Position numbers and translations under genes: made by a program
Part shown: in pieces, positions 7,966 through 16,504 of the stretch
Layout of the letters: each line of letters starts with the position of its first letter
How positions within the stretch are numbered: position 1 is the first letter of the stretch
Assembly (NCBI RefSeq): GCF_000233955.1
Contig: NZ_JH376597.1
Location: forward strand, 310,001-374,000
DNA from: Paraprevotella clara YIT 11840
GTDB taxonomy: Bacteria; Bacteroidota; Bacteroidia; Bacteroidales; Bacteroidaceae
Direction: 5' to 3'
DNA length: 64,000 bases
Notes under the pieces: generated by a model
What the model saw: the letters and a program-made list of their open reading frames with translations, nothing else
Databases searched by the model: none
Told to the model about the DNA's origin: nothing

Positions 7966-9165
7966 ATGAAATATCCATTGAACAAGAAGGAATTGAGATT
8001 TAAGAAAAAGAAGTTACTTTATGCTTTTATATGCATCGTATTGGTGGTAGGCGTATACTGGATTCTGACCCGCGAGAAGCAACCGGCCCCCGACATTCCG
8101 GTGGTCTCTGTCATGCCCGTAGAGCAACAGAATGTGGAAATCTTCGGAGAATACGTAGGACGCATACGTGCCCAACAGTTCGTGGAGGTACGCGCCCGTG
8201 TGGAAGGGTTTCTGGAGAACATGTTATTTGAAGAAGGCACGTACGTCAGCCGCAACCAGGTTCTTTTTGTCATCGACCAACGGCAATACCGTGCCAAAGC
8301 CGACAAAGCGCGTGCGCAGTTGAAGAAAGACGAGGCACAAGCCCGAAAGGCCAAACGCGACCTGGACCGCATCAAGCCCTTGTACGAACAAAATGCAGCC
8401 AGCCAGTTGGATTTGGACAATGCCGTAGCAGCATACGAAACGGCTGTGGCCAGTGTGGGAATGAGTCAAGCCGATTTGGACCAGGCGGAACAAGAACTGG
8501 GCTACACCATCGTGCGTTCCCCCATCTCCGGCCATATCAGCGAACGGCATGTAGACTTGGGTACTTTGGTGGGCAGTGGCGGTAAATCGCTGCTGGCTAC
8601 TATCGTCAAGAGCGATACGGTACTGGTGGACTTCAGCATGACCGCCCTCGACTACCTCAAAAGTAAAGAACGTAACGTAAATATAGGACAAAAAGACCAG
8701 AACCGCTCTTGGCAGCCTACCGTCACCATTACTTTGCCGGACAATACGACCTATCCTTTCAAGGGATTGGTGGACTTTGCGGAACCCCAAGTAGACCCTC
8801 GGACCGGCACCTTCTCCGTACGTGCGGAAATGCCTAATCCGGACCACGTGCTGTTGCCGGGACAGTTCACAAAAGTCAAAGCCCTGCTCGACGTCCGCGA
8901 GAACGCCACGGTAGTCCCACAAAAAGCACTTATTATTGAAAAAGGCGGGGCATACGTCTTTGTCATGCGTAAAGACTCCACCGTAGAACGGCGTTTCATC
9001 GAATTAGGACCGGAATTCGGGAACCACGTCGTAGTGGAACGCGGTCTGGTTCCGAACGAACAGCTTGTCACCGAAGGTTACCATAAGCTGAACCCCGGCA
9101 TGAAAGTGCATGTAGCTACGGCTGAGACAAACGAAAAGAAACAGCAAACGACAACAGCCCAATAA
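7966..9165 (+). CDS. RND efflux periplasmic adaptor (HlyD/AcrA family)
   Basis: The 399-residue protein is the membrane-fusion subunit of a tripartite efflux pump. It has an N-terminal membrane anchor (LLYAFICIVLVVGVYWIL) rather than a lipobox. It then shows a lipoyl half-motif, an alpha-helical hairpin of about residues 105-175 (ADKARAQLKKDEAQARKAK), the second lipoyl half (VRSPISGHISERHVDLGTLV) and a beta-barrel/membrane-proximal domain. It lies 11 nt before the pump gene and is surely co-transcribed with it. The start at 7966 is chosen because the only upstream alternative lies within the promoter. The tail after about residue 385 is polar (NEKKQQTTTAQ). Confidence 0.95.
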   Translation: MKYPLNKKELRFKKKKLLYAFICIVLVVGVYWILTREKQPAPDIPVVSVMPVEQQNVEIFGEYVGRIRAQQFVEVRARVEGFLENMLFEEGTYVSRNQVLFVIDQRQYRAKADKARAQLKKDEAQARKAKRDLDRIKPLYEQNAASQLDLDNAVAAYETAVASVGMSQADLDQAEQELGYTIVRSPISGHISERHVDLGTLVGSGGKSLLATIVKSDTVLVDFSMTALDYLKSKERNVNIGQKDQNRSWQPTVTITLPDNTTYPFKGLVDFAEPQVDPRTGTFSVRAEMPNPDHVLLPGQFTKVKALLDVRENATVVPQKALIIEKGGAYVFVMRKDSTVERRFIELGPEFGNHVVVERGLVPNEQLVTEGYHKLNPGMKVHVATAETNEKKQQTTTAQ

Positions 9166-9176
9166 TCGAGAAGCCC

Positions 9177-12100
9177 ATGAAAGTGACTTATTTCATTGAC
9201 CGTCCGGTGTTCTCGATGGTCATCTCCATACTGATTGTCATCGTGGGTATCATAGGTCTGACCTTATTGCCCATTGACCAATATCCTCAAATTACGCCTC
9301 CGGTAGTCAAGATCAGCGCATCCTATCCGGGAGCCAGTGCGCTGACGGTATCGCAGGCCGTAGCCACCCCCATCGAACAGGAACTGAACGGAACGCCGGG
9401 CATGCTGTACATGGAGTCCAGCAGTTCCAATTCCGGAGGTTTTTCCGCCACGATTACGTTCGACATCTCGGCCGACCCCGACTTAGCGGCTGTAGAAATA
9501 CAGAACCGCGTGAAACTGGCAGAATCCCGCCTGCCTGCCGAGGTGATACAAAACGGTATCTCCGTGGAGAAACAGGCGCCCAGCCAGCTCATGACCTTAT
9601 GTCTGACTTCCGACGACCCGAAATTCGATGAAATCTATCTGAGTAACTTTGCCACCATCAACGTGCTCGACGTATTGCGACGCATTCCAGGTGTGGGCCG
9701 TGTGTCGAACATCGGAAGCCGCTATTACGCCATGCAGATATGGGTACAACCGGACAAGCTGGCTAACTTCGGCCTGACGGTACAGGACGTGCAGAACGCC
9801 TTAAAAGACCAAAACCGTGAATCCGCAGCGGGCGTACTCGGCCAGCAACCCATAGAAGGTTTGGACATCACCATCCCCATCTCCACCAAAGGGCGGCTCT
9901 CAACCGTCAGCCAATTCGAGGAAATCGTGTTGCGTGCCGATGCCGACGGATCGCTCATCCGCCTGCGCGACGTAGCCCGCATCTCGCTCGAAGCCCAGTC
10001 TTACAACACGGAAAGCGGTATCAACGGGGGCAACGCCGCCGTACTCGGTATCTACATGCTGCCGGGAGCGAATGCCATGGAAGTGGCAGAAAATGTGAAG
10101 AAAGCCATGGACGAAATCAGCAAGAACTTTCCGGAAGGACTGAAATATGAAATTCCGTTCGACATGACCACTTACATTTCGGAATCCATTCACGAAGTGT
10201 ACAAAACGCTCTTCGAGGCACTGGTACTGGTGATTTTCGTAGTCTTCCTCTCCCTGCAAAGCTGGCGCGCCACGCTGATACCCGTCGTAGCCGTACCGAT
10301 CTCCCTTATCGGAACTTTCGGCTTCATGCTGATATTCGGTTTCTCGCTTAACATGCTGACTTTGTTGGGCCTGATTCTGGCCATCGGTATTGTAGTGGAC
10401 GACGCTATCGTCGTGGTAGAGAACGTGGAACGCATCATGGAAGAAGAGCACCTCGGCGCGTACGAAGCCACGAAGAAAGCCATGACAGGACTAGCCGGTG
10501 CCTTGATAGCCACATCATTAGTACTGGCAGCCGTCTTCGTACCGGTCAGCTTCTTGCCGGGCATCACGGGACAACTCTACCGCCAATTCACCGTAACGAT
10601 TGTGGTATCGGTACTGATTTCTACGGTAGTAGCCCTGACGCTGAGTCCGGTCATGTGCTCGCTCATCCTGAAACCGACAGACTCGAACAAACCTAAAAAC
10701 ATCGTTTTCCGCAAAATCAACGAATGGTTGTCCGTTGGAAACCACAAATACATCCAAGGTATCCAGAAAGTCCTGATACATCCTAAACGAATCATTCTGA
10801 GCTTCTGCCTGGTCGTCGGACTGATTTTCATCCTTCACCGTATGGTGCCGACCAGTTTCCTCCCCGTAGAGGACCAAGGATATTTCAAGGTGGAACTGGA
10901 GCTTCCGGAAGGAGCCACACTCGAACGTACACGGAACGTGACCAAACGTGCCATCCGTTACCTGATGGAGAATCCGGCTGTGGAATACGTACAAAACGTG
11001 ACCGGAAGCAGCCCCCGCGTAGGTACGAGCCAAGCACGAAGCGAACTGACCGTCATCCTGAAACCATGGGAGGAACGGGACAAGACCACGATTGACGAAG
11101 TCATGGCCGAGGTCAAAGCGCATTTTAAGGAATATCCCGAATGCAAAGTCTACTTGTCTACCCCTCCGGTCATTCCCGGGCTGGGTTCATCGGGCGGTTT
11201 TGAGATGCAATTGGAAGCACGTGGCGACGCCACGTTCGAGAACCTCGTACAAGCTACCGACACCTTATTATATTATGCAGCGCAACGCAAGGAACTTTCG
11301 GGGCTTTCGTCCTCCCTCCAGGCCGAGATTCCGCAGCTTTATTTCGATGTGGACCGCGACAAGGTGAAACTGTCCGGCGTACCGATGGCCGATGTTTTCT
11401 CCACGATGAAAGCCTACACCGGATCGGTCTACGTCAACGACTTCAACATGTTCAACCGTATCTACCGCGTGTACATACAGGCTGAAGCCGATTACCGCGA
11501 ACACCCCGAAAATATCAATTTGTTTTTCGTACGCGGAAGCAACAACGCCATGATACCGCTGACCTCCTTAGGTACGACTTCCTATACGACGGGACCGGGC
11601 AGCATCAAACGTTTCAACATGTTCAACAGTGCCATTATCCGGGGAGCCGCTGCCGACGGTTACAGTTCGGGGCAAGCCATGGAAGTCATCGAACAGGTGG
11701 CCCGCGAGCATCTGCCGGACAACATCGGCGTAGAATGGAGCGGACTGTCCTATCAGGAAAAACAGGCGGGTGGGCAGACCGGCCTCGTGCTGATGCTCGT
11801 GTTCATCTTCGTTTTCCTGTTCCTCGCAGCCTTGTATGAGAGTTGGATGGTACCCATCGCCGTACTGCTATCCCTTCCGGTAGCCGCCCTCGGCGCATAT
11901 CTCGGCATCACGCTCTGCGGATTGGAGAACGACATTTATTTCCAAATCGGACTGGTGATGTTGGTCGGACTGGCCGCCAAGAACGCCATCCTGATTGTCG
12001 AATTCGCCAAAGACGAAGTAGACCGAGGCGGCGATTTGGTGACCTCGACCCTCCATGCGGCACGCCTGCGTTTCCGTCCCATCCTCATGACTTCACTGGC

Positions 12101-13646
12101 CTTCATTCTGGGTATGTTGCCCATGGTAGTGGCCAGTGGTCCCGGTTCGGCCAGCCGCCAAGCCATCGGCACGGGCGTATTCTTCGGTATGATAGTGGCC
12201 GTATCGGTCGGCATCCTGCTGGTACCGTTCTTCTTCGTACTGATATACAAAGCCAAAGGCAAATTCAACCGCAAACGCCTTTCCGGTGCCGGACTCATCC
12301 TATTGGCAGCCGGCACGGGACTGTCGTCCTGCCAAATCGGCAAATCCTATACCCGTCCGGATATGCCCCTGCCCGTCCGGCTCGACACGCTTACGCAAGA
12401 CACGGCATCCATAGGCGACCTCTCGTGGTGGGAGCTTTACAACGACACCACTCTTCAACAACTGATCCACCGGGCACTCACGTACAATAAAGACCTGAAA
12501 ATAGCATCGGCACGAATGAATGAGCTGGCTGCCCTGAAACGCATCGACTTTGCGAACATGTTCCCGCAAGCAACCGCCCGCCTGAACGGCAACCGTGAAA
12601 CGACAAACTACGGTGGTGACAAATTCGATGCCGACCCGGAACTCAGCCTTACTGCTTCCATTTCATGGGAGCTTGACTTATGGGGCAACCTCCGTTGGGC
12701 ACGCGACCATAGCACGGCGGAATTTCTGGCTTCGGTGGAAAACTGCCGGGCCGTAAAAATGGGGTTGGTGGCACAGGTCGCACAGTCTTACTTCGAACTG
12801 ATGGCGTTGGACAACGAACTGACCATCGTGCGCCGTACGTTGGAAGCACGGCGCGAGGGCGTACGCTTGGCAGAAATCCGTTTCAAGGGCGGGCTGACCT
12901 CCGAAATCGTATTCCAGCAAGCTAAAGTGGAATTGGCCAAGACGGCCACAATGGTACCAGACCTGGAACGCAGGATTTCCCTGAAAGAAAGCGAAATCGC
13001 ACTCTTGACCGGTGATTTCCCCTACGCCGTAAACCGCAACGTCCTGCCCGAAGAAATACAGTTGCCCGACGCTCTTCCCTTGGGGTTGCCCTCCACGCTT
13101 CTGGAACGACGCCCCGACATACGGAAAGCCGAACGGGAACTGATAGCAGCCCATGCCGAAGTGGGATTGGCTTATACCAACATGTTCCCCCGCCTGGCAC
13201 TGACCGCCACATTAGGTGCGGAAAGCGAAACGCTTCGGGACCTCCTGAAATCGCCTTACTCCTATCTTGCAGGCAACTTGCTGAGCCCCCTCTTTGCGAT
13301 GGGCAAAAACCGTGCGGCTCTGAAAGCCAAACGGGCCGCTTACGAAGGCGCCGTGGCCGAATATGAGAAAACGGTGCTCACAGCCTTCAAGGAGACGCAT
13401 AACGCCATCATCAACTTCAACAAAATAAAAGACATCTACGAGTCGCGCCGCCAACTGGCCGAAGCTTCGCGCACGGCGGTGGAACTGGCACAACTGCAAT
13501 ACATCAACGGGGTCATCGGTTACTTGGACCTTCTGGATGCCCAACGTAACTACTTCGATGCCCAAGTGTCGTTGAGCAACGCCGTGTGCGACAAACAGTT
13601 GATGATCATCAACCTCTATAAAGCCCTCGGCGGAGGCTGGAAGTAA
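9177..13646 (+). CDS. RND efflux pump (HAE1/AcrB type) fused to NodT/TolC-type outer-membrane factor
   Basis: One 1489-residue frame encodes two efflux components. Residues 1 to about 1030 are an AcrB-like proton/drug antiporter: FIDRPVFSMVISILIVIVG at the start, the TM4 proton-relay pair Asp408-Asp409 (IGIVVDDAIVVVENVER) and TM10 Lys935 (GLAAKNAIL). Right after the last pump helix comes a basic stretch (KGKFNRKRL), a hydrophobic segment and LSSC with Cys1052. That is a complete lipoprotein signal, followed by a NodT-family outer-membrane factor (about 438 residues; SYTRPDMPLP, DLSWWELYND, LLERRPDIRKAERELIAA). No ATG or GTG lies at the join, so separate initiation is unlikely. The pump C-terminus is cytoplasmic, so the internal signal could be inserted and cleaved by signal peptidase II to release a lipoprotein channel. 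Exported drugs are unknown. Confidence 0.93.
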   Translation: MKVTYFIDRPVFSMVISILIVIVGIIGLTLLPIDQYPQITPPVVKISASYPGASALTVSQAVATPIEQELNGTPGMLYMESSSSNSGGFSATITFDISADPDLAAVEIQNRVKLAESRLPAEVIQNGISVEKQAPSQLMTLCLTSDDPKFDEIYLSNFATINVLDVLRRIPGVGRVSNIGSRYYAMQIWVQPDKLANFGLTVQDVQNALKDQNRESAAGVLGQQPIEGLDITIPISTKGRLSTVSQFEEIVLRADADGSLIRLRDVARISLEAQSYNTESGINGGNAAVLGIYMLPGANAMEVAENVKKAMDEISKNFPEGLKYEIPFDMTTYISESIHEVYKTLFEALVLVIFVVFLSLQSWRATLIPVVAVPISLIGTFGFMLIFGFSLNMLTLLGLILAIGIVVDDAIVVVENVERIMEEEHLGAYEATKKAMTGLAGALIATSLVLAAVFVPVSFLPGITGQLYRQFTVTIVVSVLISTVVALTLSPVMCSLILKPTDSNKPKNIVFRKINEWLSVGNHKYIQGIQKVLIHPKRIILSFCLVVGLIFILHRMVPTSFLPVEDQGYFKVELELPEGATLERTRNVTKRAIRYLMENPAVEYVQNVTGSSPRVGTSQARSELTVILKPWEERDKTTIDEVMAEVKAHFKEYPECKVYLSTPPVIPGLGSSGGFEMQLEARGDATFENLVQATDTLLYYAAQRKELSGLSSSLQAEIPQLYFDVDRDKVKLSGVPMADVFSTMKAYTGSVYVNDFNMFNRIYRVYIQAEADYREHPENINLFFVRGSNNAMIPLTSLGTTSYTTGPGSIKRFNMFNSAIIRGAAADGYSSGQAMEVIEQVAREHLPDNIGVEWSGLSYQEKQAGGQTGLVLMLVFIFVFLFLAALYESWMVPIAVLLSLPVAALGAYLGITLCGLENDIYFQIGLVMLVGLAAKNAILIVEFAKDEVDRGGDLVTSTLHAARLRFRPILMTSLAFILGMLPMVVASGPGSASRQAIGTGVFFGMIVAVSVGILLVPFFFVLIYKAKGKFNRKRLSGAGLILLAAGTGLSSCQIGKSYTRPDMPLPVRLDTLTQDTASIGDLSWWELYNDTTLQQLIHRALTYNKDLKIASARMNELAALKRIDFANMFPQATARLNGNRETTNYGGDKFDADPELSLTASISWELDLWGNLRWARDHSTAEFLASVENCRAVKMGLVAQVAQSYFELMALDNELTIVRRTLEARREGVRLAEIRFKGGLTSEIVFQQAKVELAKTATMVPDLERRISLKESEIALLTGDFPYAVNRNVLPEEIQLPDALPLGLPSTLLERRPDIRKAERELIAAHAEVGLAYTNMFPRLALTATLGAESETLRDLLKSPYSYLAGNLLSPLFAMGKNRAALKAKRAAYEGAVAEYEKTVLTAFKETHNAIINFNKIKDIYESRRQLAEASRTAVELAQLQYINGVIGYLDLLDAQRNYFDAQVSLSNAVCDKQLMIINLYKALGGGWK

Positions 13647-13661
13647 CTCCGCCCCTACCGT

Positions 13662-13709
13662 CCCGTCCCCCGTTTCTCAGTGCCCCTTATCGGAAAAACG
13701 GGGGACGGG
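13662..13709. terminator. Long GC-rich hairpin after the RND operon
   Basis: A perfect 14-bp stem (13662-13675 with 13696-13709; CCCGTCCCCCGTTT and its complement) encloses a 20-nt loop, 15 nt after the RND/OMF stop. No long T tract follows, so termination on the + strand may be weak, but the stem is strong and sits between convergent genes. Confidence 0.55.
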
Positions 13710-13722
13710 GCTATCAAAACAA

Positions 13723-13824
13723 CGCACAAGGTCATCAAAAACAGCGCACAAGAAAGTCATCAAAAAATGTGCGCCAAACGATTTTTCAATCTCAGCCGAA
13801 CGATTTTTCATTCTGCTGAGATTG
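13723..13824. repeat. Intergenic repeat block with two 22-bp units
   Basis: Two imperfect direct copies of GCACAAG..TCATCAAAAA (13724-13740 and 13746-13767) are followed by an inverted repeat GCGCACA/TGTGCGC (13744-13750, 13768-13774). Then come two tandem 22-bp units of the family GCCRAACGATTTTTCAATC (13773-13794 and 13795-13816). A 10-bp inverted repeat CAATCTCAGC/GCTGAGATTG (13787-13796, 13815-13824) brackets the second unit. Related units occur in four other gaps of the window. Confidence 0.65.
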
Positions 13825-13888
13825 ATTTTTCGCTTTCAAGAGGACAAAAAGACGGGTAACGTAGAGGATGAAAATCCCTTTCCGGAAA

Positions 13889-14707
13889 TCAGTTTTTGTG
13901 TTCTTCTTCCTCCTTCCGTTTCTTCTCTTGAATCAAACTCATGAAAGCCGAAGATATAAGACCGGTGGGGATGGCTATCATCGCAATGCCTACCATACAT
14001 ATCACGCCGCTCAGCAACCGTCCCAATGCCGTAACCGGATAGACATCCCCATAACCCACGGTGGTGAACGTCACTACAGCCCACCAAAAACCGTCGCCGA
14101 TATTGGCAAAGGCTTCGGGTTGTGCCTCGTGTTCGATATAGTACATCAGGATGCCCGAGAATCCCAGCAGGATGCCGCAAGCCGTACAGGCCGTTATCAA
14201 TTCATCCTTCACCATCTGCAACACACGTCCGATAAGCTGGAACGAGCGGGAATAGCGTATCAACTTAAATATCATTAAAATATAGGCCAATACCGCCAAA
14301 TGTACAAAGATGGTCTCCCGATACAGATAGATGATGAGAAAAGGGATGACAGCCACAAAATCTATCAAGCCGTAAAACGAAAACAAATACCTGAAACGGG
14401 AACGCCAAGCACGATACTGACGATATTGGACAGGAGCTGCTATGATGCGCAACACATATTCGACCGTAAAGACGAAAGAGGCCAAATAACAAAAGCTGTA
14501 TAATTGCAGGCGATAAGGGGCTGAGGACTCGAAAGAACTGCAAATCACGGAGAAAATCGCCCCGACAATGAAAAACAAGACCGTATAGCGGAACCATTTT
14601 TTCATTAATTGTCGGTGAACGGTTAGATATAACTTTTCGTGACGGAGCACGAACATCTTCCTGCCTCGTGCAGGAATCGTTGGATGCAACCTATGTTTTA
14701 TTTCCAT
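13889..14707 (-). CDS. Voltage-gated-type potassium channel (6TM ion transporter)
   Basis: The 272-residue protein has six hydrophobic spans, a pore loop and the K+ selectivity filter TVGYGD at residues 216-221 (WAVVTFTTVGYGDVYP). The S4-like segment (FKLIRYSRSFQLIGRVLQM, about 147-165) carries spaced arginines, fewer than in classical voltage sensors. The C-terminus is short, basic then acidic (QEKKRKEEEEHKN), with no RCK/TrkA domain, so it is closer to Kch/KvAP-like channels without a ligand-binding domain. It probably carries K+ across the inner membrane. The start at 14707 gives a basic N-terminal tail; Met18 or Met35 are possible alternatives. Confidence 0.92.
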   Translation of the reverse strand: MEIKHRLHPTIPARGRKMFVLRHEKLYLTVHRQLMKKWFRYTVLFFIVGAIFSVICSSFESSAPYRLQLYSFCYLASFVFTVEYVLRIIAAPVQYRQYRAWRSRFRYLFSFYGLIDFVAVIPFLIIYLYRETIFVHLAVLAYILMIFKLIRYSRSFQLIGRVLQMVKDELITACTACGILLGFSGILMYYIEHEAQPEAFANIGDGFWWAVVTFTTVGYGDVYPVTALGRLLSGVICMVGIAMIAIPTGLISSAFMSLIQEKKRKEEEEHKN

Positions 14708-14961
14708 TTTATTATCAATTAATATCCAAAGATAACATTTTATTCTTGAACCTCCACTTTCTTATTATTTTTTATAAAGAAGAGCCGTGTAAGCATGAAA
14801 TATATGTTAAAGGTTTAATTTTTATATCTATATTCTTGTTTTACCGAAAATATTTCATTATAATTGCAAGGTTCAGAAGATGCAGTTGGTATCTACCTCT
14901 ACAAGTACAAGAACAGGATAGTGAGAAAAGACTATTTTTATTTATTAAAAAACGGACGCTT

Positions 14962-15606
14962 ATGAAACAGAAAATTCTCAGCCTGATTATTATTCTAATG
15001 GTAGGCACACAACCCTTATTCCCTTTTTATTGGGAAGAAGACACCTTAACCAAAGAAGTGGACTTTAGTAATGAGGTGGACGATGTTGAACAAGAAGGTG
15101 AGGCATGGTGCGTCTATGCCTCCATGGAGGCCGTTGACGGAATGCCTCAATGTATGCGTTGTTTTAACTATATATTTCATTTTTTAGACGGTAAAGATGA
15201 CAATGTCTATGGTTCATCTTACATTCCTGATGAAGAATACAAAGCTGCGATGAAAAAGTTCCATGAGGATTCCAACTCGACATGCACTTCCAAAGAAACT
15301 TTCTCGAAGTTCGGAGTGGCAGGAGGAGACATCCGTTTCTTTGAATCGGAAGGATACCACTTTGTAAACAACCGTTTTTTTGTGAAGCAACTGATGGATC
15401 CAAACGAATACATCTCCTCTCCCGTTTTATTATTAAAAACAGTTGGAGGATATGGACATTGCATTGTATTCGTAAGCTCCCAATATTATAATAAAAACTG
15501 GTATGACCCCTCAAGTTCCATAGAGATAATGGATCCGTCTGATGGTCATATACATAATATAAATTGGGATGACTTAATGAGTTATGACGCGGTGTATAGC
15601 AAATAA
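14962..15606 (+). CDS. Papain-like cysteine protease, secreted (predicted)
   Basis: This is a 214-residue protein starting at the ATG at 14962 with a signal peptide (MKQKILSLIIILMVGTQP). The core reads like a minimal papain-fold protease of the C39/AvrRpt2-like kind: Gln44 (oxyanion hole) in QEGEAWCVYASMEAV with Cys50 as nucleophile, His166 in GGYGHCIVFVS, and Asp191 in IEIMDPSDG. This Q-C-H-D order and spacing is right for the clan. Its sequence is more AT-rich than its neighbours. A lipoprotein gene follows after 46 nt with no terminator, so the two look co-expressed. Function could be bacteriocin-like processing, a secreted effector or self-processing; I cannot tell. The fold is inferred from motifs only. 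Confidence 0.6.
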   Translation: MKQKILSLIIILMVGTQPLFPFYWEEDTLTKEVDFSNEVDDVEQEGEAWCVYASMEAVDGMPQCMRCFNYIFHFLDGKDDNVYGSSYIPDEEYKAAMKKFHEDSNSTCTSKETFSKFGVAGGDIRFFESEGYHFVNNRFFVKQLMDPNEYISSPVLLLKTVGGYGHCIVFVSSQYYNKNWYDPSSSIEIMDPSDGHIHNINWDDLMSYDAVYSK

Positions 15607-15652
15607 GTCTTATAAGTCTTTTTTATTAGTATAACATTAAATTCATAGAGCT

Positions 15653-16363
15653 ATGAGATATAATTCTTTCATTTTCATATTATTGTTTGGAATCAGTATT
15701 TTATCTTCTTGTATAAATACCGACATTACGGCAGAAGAACCTGCAACGATTGCCCCTAAAGTGTCCCCCGTACATGCCATTCAACCCAAAGCCCTATTAC
15801 CGGGTGGAAGCCTATTCACTGCACTCACCGAAGGCGGCCGTGACACCATTTTGGGCAAAATCCGAAGAATTGAGAACCAACAAAAGAAAAAGAATCCAGC
15901 CTTTACCACCCAAATCAAACGGGATTTCCAATACTTCCCCGTAGTGGAAGCATTCAGGGAGAACGGTAAGACCCATTACCGGCCGTCCAAAGACGTTGTA
16001 TGTGTGGACGAAACTATCCCAACTTACTATTTTGCTTGTTACCATGACCGGAGCAACTTTAAGAAAGAAGATAATCCTTACATGTACAATGGCGTAAAAG
16101 AAGTGCTCGGGCAAGAATTTGCCGATGACATGGTTAGGCGGTACAAAGCAAACAAATGGACTATTTCATACTCATACACCGGTGGAGGGTTAAATGATAA
16201 AATTGATTATGCCATCAAAGAGTCTGATGACGGCAAATTCTTCCTCCTAAAAACCATTTCACCATACGGCGGTAGCATCAATGCCTGCTATTTCAAGGAC
16301 GGAAAGCCGTACATCTGCAAGAAAGATGACGACGGTACCATCACAGGAAAAGAACTGCAATGA
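15653..16363 (+). CDS. Lipoprotein of unknown function paired with papain-like protease
   Basis: The 236-residue protein has a clear lipoprotein signal (FIFILLFGISILSSC, Cys20) and no domain I recognise. The first 45 mature residues are Pro/Ala-rich and probably a linker; the rest is a mixed charged domain with VVEAFRENGKTHYRPSKDVVCVDE and a C-terminal half rich in Tyr, Lys and Gly. It is 46 nt downstream of the predicted protease and has similar base composition. In Bacteroides some C10 proteases are co-encoded with lipoprotein inhibitors; by that analogy this could be an inhibitor, an anchor or a substrate, which is an inference from context. The downstream gene, valS, has its own promoter. 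Confidence 0.7.
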   Translation: MRYNSFIFILLFGISILSSCINTDITAEEPATIAPKVSPVHAIQPKALLPGGSLFTALTEGGRDTILGKIRRIENQQKKKNPAFTTQIKRDFQYFPVVEAFRENGKTHYRPSKDVVCVDETIPTYYFACYHDRSNFKKEDNPYMYNGVKEVLGQEFADDMVRRYKANKWTISYSYTGGGLNDKIDYAIKESDDGKFFLLKTISPYGGSINACYFKDGKPYICKKDDDGTITGKELQ

Positions 16364-16458
16364 GATGCTTGACCTACCGAACGGAATTTACCGAGTACAC
16401 AAAGGTATTTACCGTAATTTAATTGTCCCAAACTCCGCCATATATAACCTTTTTTATG

Positions 16459-16466
16459 TAACTTTG
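16459..16466 (+). promoter_or_regulatory. valS -7 element
   Basis: TAACTTTG, a perfect TAnnTTTG match, lies 38 nt before the valS ATG. The -33 box is not clear. Confidence 0.65.
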
Positions 16467-16504
16467 CAAGTCCTAAAAAGAAATACATAAAAACGTTATA
16501 TACA

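Noticed and set aside
12300-12360. A frameshift or missed stop splitting the RND/OMF gene into two
   Set aside because: The frame is continuous, both halves are intact and no start codon is near the join, so I treat it as a true fusion, pending resequencing.
14668-14961. Extended N-terminus for the papain-like protease from an upstream start
   Set aside because: The added ~98 residues are AT-rich with no normal protein character; the ATG at 14962 gives a clean signal peptide.
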